Shown: positions 54,084 through 63,071 of the stretch, one piece after another
Layout: each line of letters opens with the position of its first letter
Position numbering within the stretch: position 1 is the stretch's first letter
Position numbers and translations under genes: made by a program
Notes under the pieces: model-generated
Told to the model about the DNA's origin: nothing
What the model saw: the letters and a program-made list of their open reading frames with translations, nothing else
Databases searched by the model: none
Assembly: GCF_900110075.1 (NCBI RefSeq)
Contig: NZ_FOCJ01000008.1
Coordinates: forward strand, 62,001 to 126,000
Length of the DNA stretch: 64,000 nucleotides
DNA from: Paenibacillus sp. OV219
GTDB lineage: Bacteria > Bacillota > Bacilli > Paenibacillales > Paenibacillaceae
Direction of reading: 5' to 3'

Positions 54084-55010
54084 ATGAACGATGTAATTCT
54101 GCAGGTCCGCGGACTTTGCAAGCATTATAAAGGGGTCAATGCGGTAGACGGCATTGATATGGCTTTGCAGAGAGGCGATATCTACGGCTTTCTCGGACAG
54201 AATGGCGCGGGCAAGACGACGACAATCCGCATGATGATGGGGCTCATTCAGCCGACAACCGGCTCTGTGGAGCTGTTCGGCGAGAAGATTGGGCGAGGCA
54301 AGAATCCGGTGCTGCGCAAAGTCGGCTCCGTAATCGAGTATCCTGGCTTCTATCCGAATTTGACAGCAATAGAGAATCTCGAGCTTCACCGCAAAATGAT
54401 GGGTATGCGAGAGTCCGATGTGACCGAGGATGCCCTTCGTACGACAGGACTTTGGGATGCTCGAGACCGCAAAGCATCGAACTTCTCGCTTGGTATGAAG
54501 CAACGCCTTGGCATCGCTCGTGCGATTCTTCACCGGCCCGAGCTGCTTATTCTGGATGAGCCGACGAATGGTCTTGATCCGATGGGGATTAAGGAGATCC
54601 GGCTTCTCATTCAAGAGCTGGCGCAGAAGCGGAAGATTACAATTCTTGTCTCCAGCCATATCTTGAGCGAAGTGGAGCAGCTGTCAACGAAGGTCGGCAT
54701 CATCCACCGCGGCCGGATGCTGGAGGAGACGCCGATGCAGCTCTTGAAGGAACGGAACCGGCAATATATCAGCTTGCAAGTTGATGAGCCAGAGCGCTCG
54801 AAGGAACTCCTCGCGAAGGAGATGGGCATTCAAGATTGCCGGCTTGATGAGGACGGCTGGCTGCGTGTCTATGGTGATGGTCATGTGCCTGGAGAGATGA
54901 ATCGATTGCTTGTTCGTGAGGGGATTCTCGTGAACAGTCTCCATGCGATGAAAGATTCGCTTGAGGATTACTTTGTACGATTGGTGGAAGGCGGTGCTGT
55001 ACATGCTTGA
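54084..55010 (+). CDS. ABC transporter ATP-binding protein, second module
   Basis: 308 residues, BcrA-like: Walker A GQNGAGKTT, signature FSLGMKQRLGIA, Walker B LLILDEPTNGLDP, switch VSSHILSEVEQLS. The organisation and motifs resemble ATPases that export bacitracin or lantibiotics. ATG 54084 is ten bases after AAAGGGGAG; an upstream in-frame start at 54075 is closer to that site and less likely. The gene ends inside the start of the last permease gene. Confidence 0.93.
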   Translation: MNDVILQVRGLCKHYKGVNAVDGIDMALQRGDIYGFLGQNGAGKTTTIRMMMGLIQPTTGSVELFGEKIGRGKNPVLRKVGSVIEYPGFYPNLTAIENLELHRKMMGMRESDVTEDALRTTGLWDARDRKASNFSLGMKQRLGIARAILHRPELLILDEPTNGLDPMGIKEIRLLIQELAQKRKITILVSSHILSEVEQLSTKVGIIHRGRMLEETPMQLLKERNRQYISLQVDEPERSKELLAKEMGIQDCRLDEDGWLRVYGDGHVPGEMNRLLVREGILVNSLHAMKDSLEDYFVRLVEGGAVHA

Positions 55011-55737
55011 TCTGATTGCTTGCGAATGGCTGAAGTGGCGCAGATCGCGCATGCTCTGGCTCGTCCTGCTTGGGGCGCTGCTGCCAGCTGCGCTGAACTT
55101 CTTCGTCGAGGTGCATAACTCGGGCACTGGCGCGGAGTTTGGGTGGAAAGGCTTCTTCGATGATAATCTCATGATGATGATGATGCTCATGTGTCCGGCC
55201 TTATTCTCGTTATTAATTGGTTATTTGTTCGCGAGGGAGTTTCAAGAGCGTACCGTCAACAATATGCTGACAGGGCCATATTCGCGCAATCTCGTGCTGG
55301 CAGCCAAATTCATCATTGCTGTCCCGGTACTCGCGTCGGTGCTGCTCCTCTCGTTCTTGCTTACGTTCGCATCTGCTTTCGTATTCACGTCACACCTACC
55401 GTCTGCGGAGATTTTCTGGCATACGCTCGGCAAATACGGGCTGCTTCTCGCTCTGGAATATGCGCTTGTCCCGATCGCTGCAGCTGTTGCGCTGCTGTGG
55501 CGCAGCTACATCCCAGCGATGGGGCTCGGCGTATTCGCGGTCATCTCGGAGCTGACGATCATGCAGTCCAAGTACATCATGTACTATCCGTGGAGCGCTC
55601 CGCTGAACATGCTCGACACGATGAACGAGCACTATAAATCGACTCCGACTGGCGTCATTACGATGTGCGTCGCTTTCATCGTACCGCTTCTCTTTATCAT
55701 GACGTACTTCCGCAGAACAGATGTGCATAGTGGATAA
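55003..55737 (+). CDS. ABC-2 permease, second module
   Basis: 244 residues with about six membrane segments, and FAREFQERTVNNMLTGPYSRNLVLAAKF (part of the coupling region), typical of BcrB/MutE-like permeases. A run of Met codons (NLMMMMMLMCP) lies at the start of the second membrane segment. ATG 55003 is preceded by GGAAGGCGG and overlaps the ATPase gene by eight bases. Last gene of the sigma-controlled operon, followed by a strong terminator. Confidence 0.87.
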   Translation: MLDLIACEWLKWRRSRMLWLVLLGALLPAALNFFVEVHNSGTGAEFGWKGFFDDNLMMMMMLMCPALFSLLIGYLFAREFQERTVNNMLTGPYSRNLVLAAKFIIAVPVLASVLLLSFLLTFASAFVFTSHLPSAEIFWHTLGKYGLLLALEYALVPIAAAVALLWRSYIPAMGLGVFAVISELTIMQSKYIMYYPWSAPLNMLDTMNEHYKSTPTGVITMCVAFIVPLLFIMTYFRRTDVHSG

Positions 55738-55759
55738 TAGCCCGCGCCTGCGCATCCCG

Positions 55760-55799
55760 CACAAAAACGCACTGTCCGATTGGACAGTGCGTTTTTGTG
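55760..55799. terminator. Bidirectional terminator between ABC-2 and AraC genes
   Basis: CACAAAAACGCACTGTCC and GGACAGTGCGTTTTTGTG pair perfectly around GATT. Confidence 0.92.
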
Positions 55800-55816
55800 A
55801 TGTCCGCCTACTAAGT

Positions 55817-56686
55817 TTATATCTCCGATTCGCGGAACGACTGCGGCGACTTCCCGGTATATTTGCGGAACATCCGCGAGAAATAATGAACAGAGCTGAA
55901 GTGATACTTGTCAGCGATTTGCATAATGCTGAGGTTGGAAGAACGAAGGTCCTCCTTCGCCCTGCTGATGCGGAACTGATTGATGTACTGAATCGGCGAT
56001 AGGCCGGTTGTTCGCTTGAAGAGGTCGAAGAAGTAGCCTCTGCTGACACCGAGCGCCTCGGAGTAATGCTCAATGACAATATCGGCGCCGCTCAGCAGAT
56101 CGACCTCGATTCGCTCCAGCAGCTTGCTGATGCGGGGGTCTGGAATATGCGACTCTTGTAGCGAGAACGTTAAGAAGTGATGGATGAATTCGGCAAAATG
56201 GCTCTGTGCTGACATGCTCCGCAGAAAGGTCCGCTCATTCGTATGCTCATTCGAAATGAAGCTTCGCTGCAGCAGGTCGGTCCAGTTCAACAGCGACGCG
56301 CTCACGTTTGCGATTTCGGGCAGCGGGAAAGGGAATTTATCGCCCAGGAACTCCGTATGCAGCAAATCGCGATCGTAGCAGATCGGGGCTGTTTCATCCT
56401 TGAACACTGCTGTGCGATCGACGTAATACCAATCGAAATAGCAGCATACTTTCGTCATCGGCTCATCCTTATCCGCGATCCAGCCATGCGGTTGTCCGGG
56501 CTCCATATAGACCATCATGCCTGGGTAGACTTCATGTTGGTCGCCCCGCAGCCGGAAGAGACCTTTTCCCTCCGTGATGATATAGATGGAGCTCGTGTAG
56601 ACGTAACGATTAAGGCTGGTCTGTCCGCGATAGAACGGATATTTGGTAGCGTAGTAGACATAAGGGTGGAATTTAGAGAAATCCAT
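55817..56686 (-). CDS. AraC-family transcriptional regulator
   Basis: 289 residues. The N-terminal cupin domain (about 1-150) includes YIITEGKGLFRLRGDQHEVY and MEPGQPHGW, a sugar-binding type; the C-terminal ~100 residues have two helix-turn-helix units (SEALGVSRGYFFDLFKRTTG and IADKYHFSSVHYFSRMFRKY), then GKSPQSFRES. It is transcribed away from the PhyH-HEAT gene across a 146-bp gap and is its likely activator, perhaps together with control of the downstream importer. Confidence 0.93.
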   Translation of the reverse strand: MDFSKFHPYVYYATKYPFYRGQTSLNRYVYTSSIYIITEGKGLFRLRGDQHEVYPGMMVYMEPGQPHGWIADKDEPMTKVCCYFDWYYVDRTAVFKDETAPICYDRDLLHTEFLGDKFPFPLPEIANVSASLLNWTDLLQRSFISNEHTNERTFLRSMSAQSHFAEFIHHFLTFSLQESHIPDPRISKLLERIEVDLLSGADIVIEHYSEALGVSRGYFFDLFKRTTGLSPIQYINQFRISRAKEDLRSSNLSIMQIADKYHFSSVHYFSRMFRKYTGKSPQSFRESEI

Positions 56687-56832
56687 CGTAGCCGTATCCC
56701 TTCTCCATGGTGTGCTTGATTAAATTGACCTGACTATTGTGCAACTGTCTGACTGTGAGCTAAATACAATTCAGGCTGCCCTCTGGTACATTTAATATAA
56801 CATATCACTTATTCGAGAAGGGGCTGCGTAGG

Positions 56833-58389
56833 ATGTCTAGCGAGTTGAAATTGCTCAATGATGAGCAGATGATTCAGTTTATTACGAAGGGTTATGTCGT
56901 TCTTCAGAATGAATTGCCGGAGGAACTGCATCGGAGCGTTATGAATCAGATCGACTTCGCCTTTCAGAATGAAGGGAATCCCGGCAATAACATATTGCCG
57001 CGAGTACCGGATATTCAGAAGTTTTTTGAGACGCCGGTAACGAAGGGCGCACTGACCAGTGTTCTGGGACCTGACTATTATATGCATCCACATCGCCATA
57101 TGCACTACAACCAGCCGGGCAACGGGAAGCCGGGCGGTGGGGAGTGGCATAAAGATGGCTTCTGGTCATCCATGCGCAGCCATCGTCCGTGGTGGGTAAT
57201 GATGTTCTACTACACGCAGGATATTACAGAAGATATGGGCCCGACGGCGATCATGCCAGGCTCCCAATATAATGAGAAGTTTCAGAACCAGCCGGAGCTG
57301 CTGCCGACAGGAAAGGCAGGCACTATCGCGCTCGTTCACTTCGATCTATGGCACAAGGCTTCGCTGAACACGTCGAATATTGACCGCTATATGCTCAAGT
57401 TCCAATTCGTCCGTCTAGCTGAGCCCGTGTCGCCAAGCTGGAATCATACGAATGCCGTTCCGGCGTTCACATTGGATGCACCTGATGCACATTTGAATTT
57501 GTGGCATGATGTATGGAACTGGCTCAGAGTTGAGAAGAGCCTCCAGGCGGCAGCTGACGGCGGCACCACAGAAGTGCCTGCATTAATCGAAGCATTGTCG
57601 AGTGAGAATGAAGTCATTCGCAGCGGGGCAGCCGATAAGCTCGGCTTGATCGGCCAGGCAGCGGAGGCAGCGGTTCCGAAGCTTAAAGAGCTTATTCGCG
57701 ATTCGTCTGAGAATGTGGCGCTGAATGCTAGCTATGCGCTCGGACATATTGGGAATTCCGGTACTGCAGCTTTGCTGATGGAGCTAGGGGAAGGGTTCAA
57801 GTTAACCGCACAGCGTGCGGCGTATGGACTTCAAGCGGCAGGAGCTGAGGCCATTCCAGGTCTTGTTCGGTTGCTTGCACTTGGAGAAGAGAACAGCAGA
57901 GCACTCGCAGCCTTCACGCTAGGCATGCTTGGATCGGCGGCTTCTTCCGCAGTTCCTTCATTAATCGTTGCGCTGAATGATGTGAGCAAGTGGGTTCGCC
58001 GTAACGTTGTGGAAGCACTAGGCATGATCGGTGAGCCGGCGGATGAGACGATCCCGGCGCTCGTGAGAACAATCGAAGAAGCGGTTGCGAAGGAGTCTGC
58101 AGACGAAGAAAATGCCAGCACTGGTTCTTACGTATACAATCAAGAATATATTACGAACAAAATCGCCTATACGGCTGCATTATCCTTGCTGCGAATCGGT
58201 AAAATCGGCGATTCGGATCTAGTCATCAACGGGCTTGAGGCCGGCCTTCTGAGCAAGGACCGCTACACGAGAGCTTATGCATTCGAAGCGCTGACGGCTA
58301 TCCGCTCGGATCGGGCGGTAGATGTGTTGATTAAGCAATACCGCGCTGCGCGCTGGTGCCCGGATACGCATAAATCAAGCACGTTTTAA
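56833..58389 (+). CDS. PhyH-type dioxygenase fused to HEAT repeats
   Basis: 518 residues. The first ~235 form a phytanoyl-CoA-dioxygenase fold with iron ligands His106-x-Asp108 in EWHKDGF and His174 in FDLWHKAS, and Arg185 as a likely 2-oxoglutarate contact. Residues about 245-505 hold HEAT/PBS-lyase-like helical repeats, seen as recurring blocks such as IRSGAADKLGLIGQAAEAAVP, VRRNVVEALGMIGEPADETIP and TRAYAFEALTAIRSD. HEAT repeats usually bind proteins or nucleic acids, so the enzyme may act on, or be scaffolded by, another macromolecule. ATG 56833 is nine to ten bases after GGGGCTGCGTAGG-like pairing. Both parts are in one uninterrupted frame. Confidence 0.88.
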   Translation: MSSELKLLNDEQMIQFITKGYVVLQNELPEELHRSVMNQIDFAFQNEGNPGNNILPRVPDIQKFFETPVTKGALTSVLGPDYYMHPHRHMHYNQPGNGKPGGGEWHKDGFWSSMRSHRPWWVMMFYYTQDITEDMGPTAIMPGSQYNEKFQNQPELLPTGKAGTIALVHFDLWHKASLNTSNIDRYMLKFQFVRLAEPVSPSWNHTNAVPAFTLDAPDAHLNLWHDVWNWLRVEKSLQAAADGGTTEVPALIEALSSENEVIRSGAADKLGLIGQAAEAAVPKLKELIRDSSENVALNASYALGHIGNSGTAALLMELGEGFKLTAQRAAYGLQAAGAEAIPGLVRLLALGEENSRALAAFTLGMLGSAASSAVPSLIVALNDVSKWVRRNVVEALGMIGEPADETIPALVRTIEEAVAKESADEENASTGSYVYNQEYITNKIAYTAALSLLRIGKIGDSDLVINGLEAGLLSKDRYTRAYAFEALTAIRSDRAVDVLIKQYRAARWCPDTHKSSTF

Positions 58390-58533
58390 GCAACAATTGG
58401 TGAATAGCCGCTGCGCTAGCTCTACTAGCCAGCGGCATCTCCCCATGTAAAGTTTCGCATGAACGCGAAGCTTCTTTGGTGCGGACTGCTCGTTCTCCTG
58501 TTGTCCTGTGCTGAAATTTTCCGAATTTTATAC

Positions 58534-58563
58534 TTCACAAGCAAATCATACATGATATACAAT
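58534..58563 (+). promoter_or_regulatory. Promoter of the GntR gene with operator in the spacer
   Basis: TTCACA, 18-base spacer, TACAAT. ATCATACATGAT (58545-58556), an inverted repeat ATCAT-AC-ATGAT, lies between the two elements. A near-copy sits in the same position at the ABC operon promoter (59311-59322). Confidence 0.6.
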
Positions 58564-58605
58564 TGGACATGAACGCACTCCACAACGAAGATAGGATGAT
58601 CAGGG

Positions 58606-59262
58606 ATGTCCAAGAAGCAGCTAAGTCGTTATGTACTAACTGACGAGTTATACGCCCTATTAAAGCAGCAAATCTTATCCCACGTTATGCCTGCAGGTGA
58701 GAAAATCAATATAGATAAGCTGGCGAGAGAGTTAGGGGTCAGCAACATTCCAATCCGCGAGTCGTTATTCCGATTGGCCTCTGATGGCTTCGTGACGGTT
58801 ATTCCGTTTAAAGGCATGTTCGTTGCTCAGATGAGCTTGAAGGATATTGATGAGATATTCGAAATTCGTATTCAGCTGGAGGAGCTTGCTATTCGTAAAT
58901 CGGCACCGCGTATTACGAAAGCGCGTCTGCAGCAAATTTTGAATGCGCTTGATGGCATCAACGAAGTCGCAGTGGATGAGCAGAACGAGGAAAAGGAAGT
59001 CCTGCAAATGAACGAGGGACTACATGGGACGCTATTGATCTATGCAGATAATTTCAATCTCCAGCAGATGGTTTCATCGCTAATTGAACGGATTCATCGC
59101 TATTTGAATTTGCATCACTACAAGATTGATCTGGAAGCAGAGAAAGAAGAGCATCGGAGCATCGTCAATTATTTGCTCGCAGACAATACGGAAGAAGCAG
59201 TGAAAGCGATGCGTTTGCACCTGCAGAACTCGTATGAGAGGCTCGTAGCAAATTTCAAATAG
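58606..59262 (+). CDS. GntR-family regulator, FadR/FCD subfamily
   Basis: 218 residues. The N-terminal winged helix (about 10-75) has AGEKINIDKLARELGVSNIPIRESLFRLASDG, and the C-terminal FCD-like helical domain (about 80-215) has DIDEIFEIRIQLEELAI and LHGTLLIYADN, with His ligands for a metal that often helps bind sugar acids. Such regulators commonly control sugar-acid catabolism. ATG follows AGGATGATC. It lies between the PhyH-HEAT gene and the importer operon, and paired operator-like sites suggest it represses itself and the operon. Confidence 0.92.
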   Translation: MSKKQLSRYVLTDELYALLKQQILSHVMPAGEKINIDKLARELGVSNIPIRESLFRLASDGFVTVIPFKGMFVAQMSLKDIDEIFEIRIQLEELAIRKSAPRITKARLQQILNALDGINEVAVDEQNEEKEVLQMNEGLHGTLLIYADNFNLQQMVSSLIERIHRYLNLHHYKIDLEAEKEEHRSIVNYLLADNTEEAVKAMRLHLQNSYERLVANFK

Positions 59263-59298
59263 TGCTAAATGCCCCATCTGTTTTTTTGGGAATACATG

Positions 59299-59327
59299 TT
59301 TACATTATAAATCGTGTATGATATTTT
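59299..59327 (+). promoter_or_regulatory. Promoter of the second sugar ABC operon with operator in the spacer
   Basis: TTTACA, 17-base spacer, TATTTT. ATCGTGTATGAT (59311-59322) in the spacer is the reverse complement of ATCATACACGAT, one base from the site before the GntR gene. Confidence 0.55.
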
Positions 59328-59341
59328 ATTTCTTGACAAAA

Positions 59342-59356
59342 TAAGAGCGCTTTCAT
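59342..59356 (-). promoter_or_regulatory. cre-like CcpA site downstream of the promoter
   Basis: On the minus strand ATGAAAGCGCTCTTA fits WTGNAANCGNWNNCW with one mismatch. It lies just after the predicted transcription start and before the first permease gene, a roadblock position. Confidence 0.55.
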
Positions 59357-59378
59357 CGAAGGGGAGGGAAATGCCGGG

Positions 59379-60302
59379 ATGGTCAAACCGGATACAGCTC
59401 GTCTGAAACGAAGAATACTCAGACACTGGCAGCTTTATCTCATTGTGCTGCTGCCGACGATCTTTCTAATCACGTTTAACTATGTTCCGATGCTCGGTGT
59501 CCAAATCGCGTTTAAAGAATTTAGTCCTGTCAAAGGCATCTGGGGAAGCCCTTGGGTAGGCGGCAAGCAGTTTAACATGTTCTTCACTTCTCCGTTCTTC
59601 TGGCCGGTCATTCGCAATACACTGCTCCTTAGTGTCTATGCGCTGCTGATTGGGACGCCTGCAGCCATTCTTCTGGCGCTTGCAATGAATGAGGTGCCGA
59701 GCCAGCGGTTTAAGAAGGTCGTTCAAATGACTACCTATGCGCCCTATTTTATCTCTACAGTTGTCCTCGTCGGTATCCTCAACATCGTTCTCTCACCTAG
59801 CACCGGCATTTACGGGCAATTCGCTCATCTTTTCGGGATTGATCAAGCTTATGATATTTTGGGCCAACCGAAGGCGTTCTCATCCCTTTATGTTTGGTCA
59901 GGTGTTTGGCAGGAAACGGGATATGGCGCCGTTATTTATCTAGCCTCGCTCGCCAACATTAACCCGGAGCAGCATGAGGCATCCAAGATTGACGGTGCAT
60001 CCAGACTGCAGAGGATCTTACATATCGACTTGCCGGCTATTCGCCCGACCATCATCGTTCTTCTCATTCTCTCTGTAGGCGGTTTGCTCAGCGTAGGCTT
60101 CGAGAAAGTGTTCCTGCTGCAAAATATGATCAATATGGAAACCTCTGAAGTGATCTCGACTTACGTGTATAAGATCGGACTCGTGAACACGAACTTCAGC
60201 TTTGCGGTTGCGGTCGGCTTATTCAATTCCATTGTCGGCTTCATCCTGATCTTCACCACCAACCTGCTAGCCAAACGATATTCCGACTCCAGCTTGTTCT
60301 AG
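59379..60302 (+). CDS. Sugar ABC transporter permease, LplB type
   Basis: 307 residues with six membrane segments; first helix WQLYLIVLLPTIFLITFNYV, then GVQIAFKEFSPVKGIWGSPW, a hallmark of LplB-like proteins. The EAA loop reads EASKIDGASRLQRILHIDLP. ATG 59379 is ten bases after GGGGAGGG. First gene of the second importer, with the YtcP-type partner 16 bases downstream. Closely similar in plan to the permease at 43709. Confidence 0.93.
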   Translation: MVKPDTARLKRRILRHWQLYLIVLLPTIFLITFNYVPMLGVQIAFKEFSPVKGIWGSPWVGGKQFNMFFTSPFFWPVIRNTLLLSVYALLIGTPAAILLALAMNEVPSQRFKKVVQMTTYAPYFISTVVLVGILNIVLSPSTGIYGQFAHLFGIDQAYDILGQPKAFSSLYVWSGVWQETGYGAVIYLASLANINPEQHEASKIDGASRLQRILHIDLPAIRPTIIVLLILSVGGLLSVGFEKVFLLQNMINMETSEVISTYVYKIGLVNTNFSFAVAVGLFNSIVGFILIFTTNLLAKRYSDSSLF

Positions 60303-60318
60303 TGAAAGGGGACTCCAA

Positions 60319-61221
60319 GTGAACCAAGCTATTCGCATTCGAGAATCCTGGGAAGATCGACTACTCCTAACGATTGTATATGTGGTTCTGGGCCTTGTTA
60401 CAATTGCCGTCGCTTACCCGATTATCTTTATCATCAGCTCTTCCTTTAGCTCCTCCTCCGCCGTCATGGGCGGTAAAGTATGGTTCTTGCCAGTGGAGCC
60501 AACGTGGTACGGTTACTCGGCGGTGTTCAAGTACAAGCAAATTTGGACCGGTTACTTGAACTCCATCTTCTATACCGGCGCCGGTTCGACACTCAGTGTC
60601 GCGCTTACCATCATGATGGCGTACCCGATCTCGCGAAAGACGTTCGTCGGCCGAAATATTTTCGTCTGGCTCCTGCTGTTTGCGATGCTGTTTAGCGGAG
60701 GACTTATCCCGTATTACTTGGTCGTTCGTAATTTGCATTTGCTTGGTACGGCATGGGCGATGATTCTCCCAGGGGCGCTAAGCATCTTCTCGGTCATTGT
60801 CGCGAAGACGTTCTTCCAGTCCTCCATTCCGAACGATCTGTACGAAGCAGCGCAAATCGACGGCTGCACGGACGCTGGATTTCTGGTAAGAGTCGTTCTG
60901 TTTCTATCAAAGCCGGTTATCGCCGTGCTGTTTCTATGGTCGGCCGTCGGCAACTGGAACTCTTACTTTAATGCGCTGATCTTCCTCAATGATGCCGGCA
61001 AGTATCCATTGCAGCTCGTGCTTCGGGAGATTCTAGTCGTCAACAATGTGGATACGAGTTCGATGTCGCTTAGCGCGGAGCAGCTGAAGCATTTTGAAGA
61101 TATGAAGACGCTGTTGAAGTACTCGGTCATCGTCATTTCGAGCATTCCCGTTCTCATTCTATATCCGTTTATTCAAAAGTATTTCGTGCAGGGGGTGATG
61201 GTCGGGGCAATCAAGGAATAG
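60319..61221 (+). CDS. Sugar ABC transporter permease, YtcP type
   Basis: 300 residues, six membrane segments (first VYVVLGLVTIAVAYPIIFII). The EAA loop is YEAAQIDGCTDAGFLVRVVL and the C-terminus FVQGVMVGAIKE, both typical. GTG 60319 follows AAAGGGGA. As in the first locus no ATPase gene is present, so a shared ATPase is expected. Confidence 0.93.
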   Translation: MNQAIRIRESWEDRLLLTIVYVVLGLVTIAVAYPIIFIISSSFSSSSAVMGGKVWFLPVEPTWYGYSAVFKYKQIWTGYLNSIFYTGAGSTLSVALTIMMAYPISRKTFVGRNIFVWLLLFAMLFSGGLIPYYLVVRNLHLLGTAWAMILPGALSIFSVIVAKTFFQSSIPNDLYEAAQIDGCTDAGFLVRVVLFLSKPVIAVLFLWSAVGNWNSYFNALIFLNDAGKYPLQLVLREILVVNNVDTSSMSLSAEQLKHFEDMKTLLKYSVIVISSIPVLILYPFIQKYFVQGVMVGAIKE

Positions 61222-61324
61222 TCCACCGTCTGAAAATAGAGCGTTAGCTTTAGCTTTAGCTTAGCGGCAAGTGGCTTCATCCATTCATGTAAGTGGTGTT
61301 TGAGACAATTCAGGAGGGGTGTTC

Positions 61325-63028
61325 ATGTTGCGTATTACTAAACTAATTGTAGTTACGGCACTTATCAGCATCTTATTAATGGTTTCTGCTTGTTCTTCCA
61401 ATAACAGCAACAATAATAGCGGAAACACGGCGTCGAATGACACGGCTTCAACGAATTCGAATTCAGGAAATGCCGGTGCTGCAGTCGATCAGGACAAAGT
61501 TGTAGATGTTTCCTTCTTCGCGGTACCTGGTGGCGATATCGTAGATTTGAAAACGAACTGGTTCACGAGCTATGTCAAAGAAAACTATAAGCTGGATATT
61601 TCGTTCAACATCGCGCCTTCGAGCGATGCGGCGACGAAGCAGTCCCTGCTGCTCTCAAGCGGTGATTATCCGGATGTATTCTGGAGCGCGAACTTCTCGC
61701 CTTCTGATATCTTGAAGTACTCGAAGCAAGGTATTTTCGTACCGCTTAACAAATATATCGATGAATATGCGCCGAATCTGACGAAAGCAATTGAAAGCGC
61801 TCCAGGCTTGAAGTCGGCGATTACAGCTCCAGACGGCAATATCTATGGCTTGCCTAACTACAACACATGCTGGCACTGCTTCTGGGCGAACAAGGCTTGG
61901 ATCGATAAGAGCCTGCTGGACAAATTCAATTTGCAGATGCCAGCGACAACAGAAGATTTCGAGCATGTGATGCAAGTCTTCAAGGACAACGGCGTTACCG
62001 GATACTCCGGTTCTTCGGATGGCTATGATGTCATTCCGTTCCTGATGAATGCATTCACTTATGATAACGCTTCCGACTACTTTGATGTGCAAGACGGTAA
62101 GGTGTCGTATGCGCCAACGCTCGATGGCTGGAAGAAAGGTCTTGCTTACCTAAACACCTTGTATGACAAAGGATTGATTGATAAGCAGTCACTTAGCCAG
62201 AAGGGCGATATTGTGAAGCAGCTGGCTGCACAAGGCAAAGTCGGTGTTGTTCCATCACTTTACAGCGGTGCTTTCTTAGATATGAACGGCCCGAATTATA
62301 AGAACTGGGTAACAATTCCGCCTCTTAAAGGTCCAGATGGCGTGCAATACGCAGCATTCAGCGGCAACAGCCCAAGATCCCTCTCCTTCGCAATTACGAA
62401 CAAAGCATCGGAAGAGTCAATCGTAAGGCTGATGAAGCTCGTGAACTTTATCTACACACCTGAAGGCACACAGATGATGAACTACGGTCCAGAAGGCAAG
62501 TATTGGACGAAAGCGGAGAATGGCGTTAAAGGTCTGGGCGGCGAACAGGCGCTGTTCATTACACAGTCTGATAAATTCTATTCCGCCGGTGCGAAGCAGA
62601 ACGAAGGCTGGAACCAAATGGGCCCTGTATTCCAAGATATGACGTGGAGAAATGGCTTCGTTAAAGCAACATCTCCATTCACTGCAGATGGTCTGGAATC
62701 ACTGCTGCTTCTTGAAACGATGAAGAATTACGCAGGACACCAGCCGAAAGAAGTGTACCCAGGCGCGATCTATATGGAGGATGCACAGAACCAGAAATTC
62801 GCGCTGCTCAAAACAAATATCGAGCAGTACATGAAGCAGTGGACGGCACAGTTCATTCTCGGCAACAAATCGGTAGATAAAGATTGGCAGGCATATTTGG
62901 ACGGCTTTAAGAAGCTGGACCTCGACGGCTATCTGAAAGTCGCACAAGATGCGATGACGACGCCTTTCGATACATCTGCTTATCAGTCCGATTCGAAAAC
63001 CGTTGAATTCTTGTCTTCGTTGAAATAA
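61325..63028 (+). CDS. Sugar ABC transporter substrate-binding lipoprotein
   Basis: 567 residues. Lipobox MVSAC places the modified Cys at 23; an Asn/Ser-rich linker leads to the solute-binding fold from about residue 60 (SFFAVPGGDIVDLKTNWF, SSGDYPDVFWSANFSPSDIL). Same class as the protein at 41870 but with a shorter linker. ATG 61325 is five bases after GGAGGGG; GTG 61319 overlaps that site. The gene follows its permeases by about 100 bases, in which TTTAGC is repeated three times without visible meaning. Confidence 0.93.
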   Translation: MLRITKLIVVTALISILLMVSACSSNNSNNNSGNTASNDTASTNSNSGNAGAAVDQDKVVDVSFFAVPGGDIVDLKTNWFTSYVKENYKLDISFNIAPSSDAATKQSLLLSSGDYPDVFWSANFSPSDILKYSKQGIFVPLNKYIDEYAPNLTKAIESAPGLKSAITAPDGNIYGLPNYNTCWHCFWANKAWIDKSLLDKFNLQMPATTEDFEHVMQVFKDNGVTGYSGSSDGYDVIPFLMNAFTYDNASDYFDVQDGKVSYAPTLDGWKKGLAYLNTLYDKGLIDKQSLSQKGDIVKQLAAQGKVGVVPSLYSGAFLDMNGPNYKNWVTIPPLKGPDGVQYAAFSGNSPRSLSFAITNKASEESIVRLMKLVNFIYTPEGTQMMNYGPEGKYWTKAENGVKGLGGEQALFITQSDKFYSAGAKQNEGWNQMGPVFQDMTWRNGFVKATSPFTADGLESLLLLETMKNYAGHQPKEVYPGAIYMEDAQNQKFALLKTNIEQYMKQWTAQFILGNKSVDKDWQAYLDGFKKLDLDGYLKVAQDAMTTPFDTSAYQSDSKTVEFLSSLK

Positions 63029-63071
63029 GAAGCATATACAGAGCAGTGATTGTGGAGGGAGAACCTACTTT

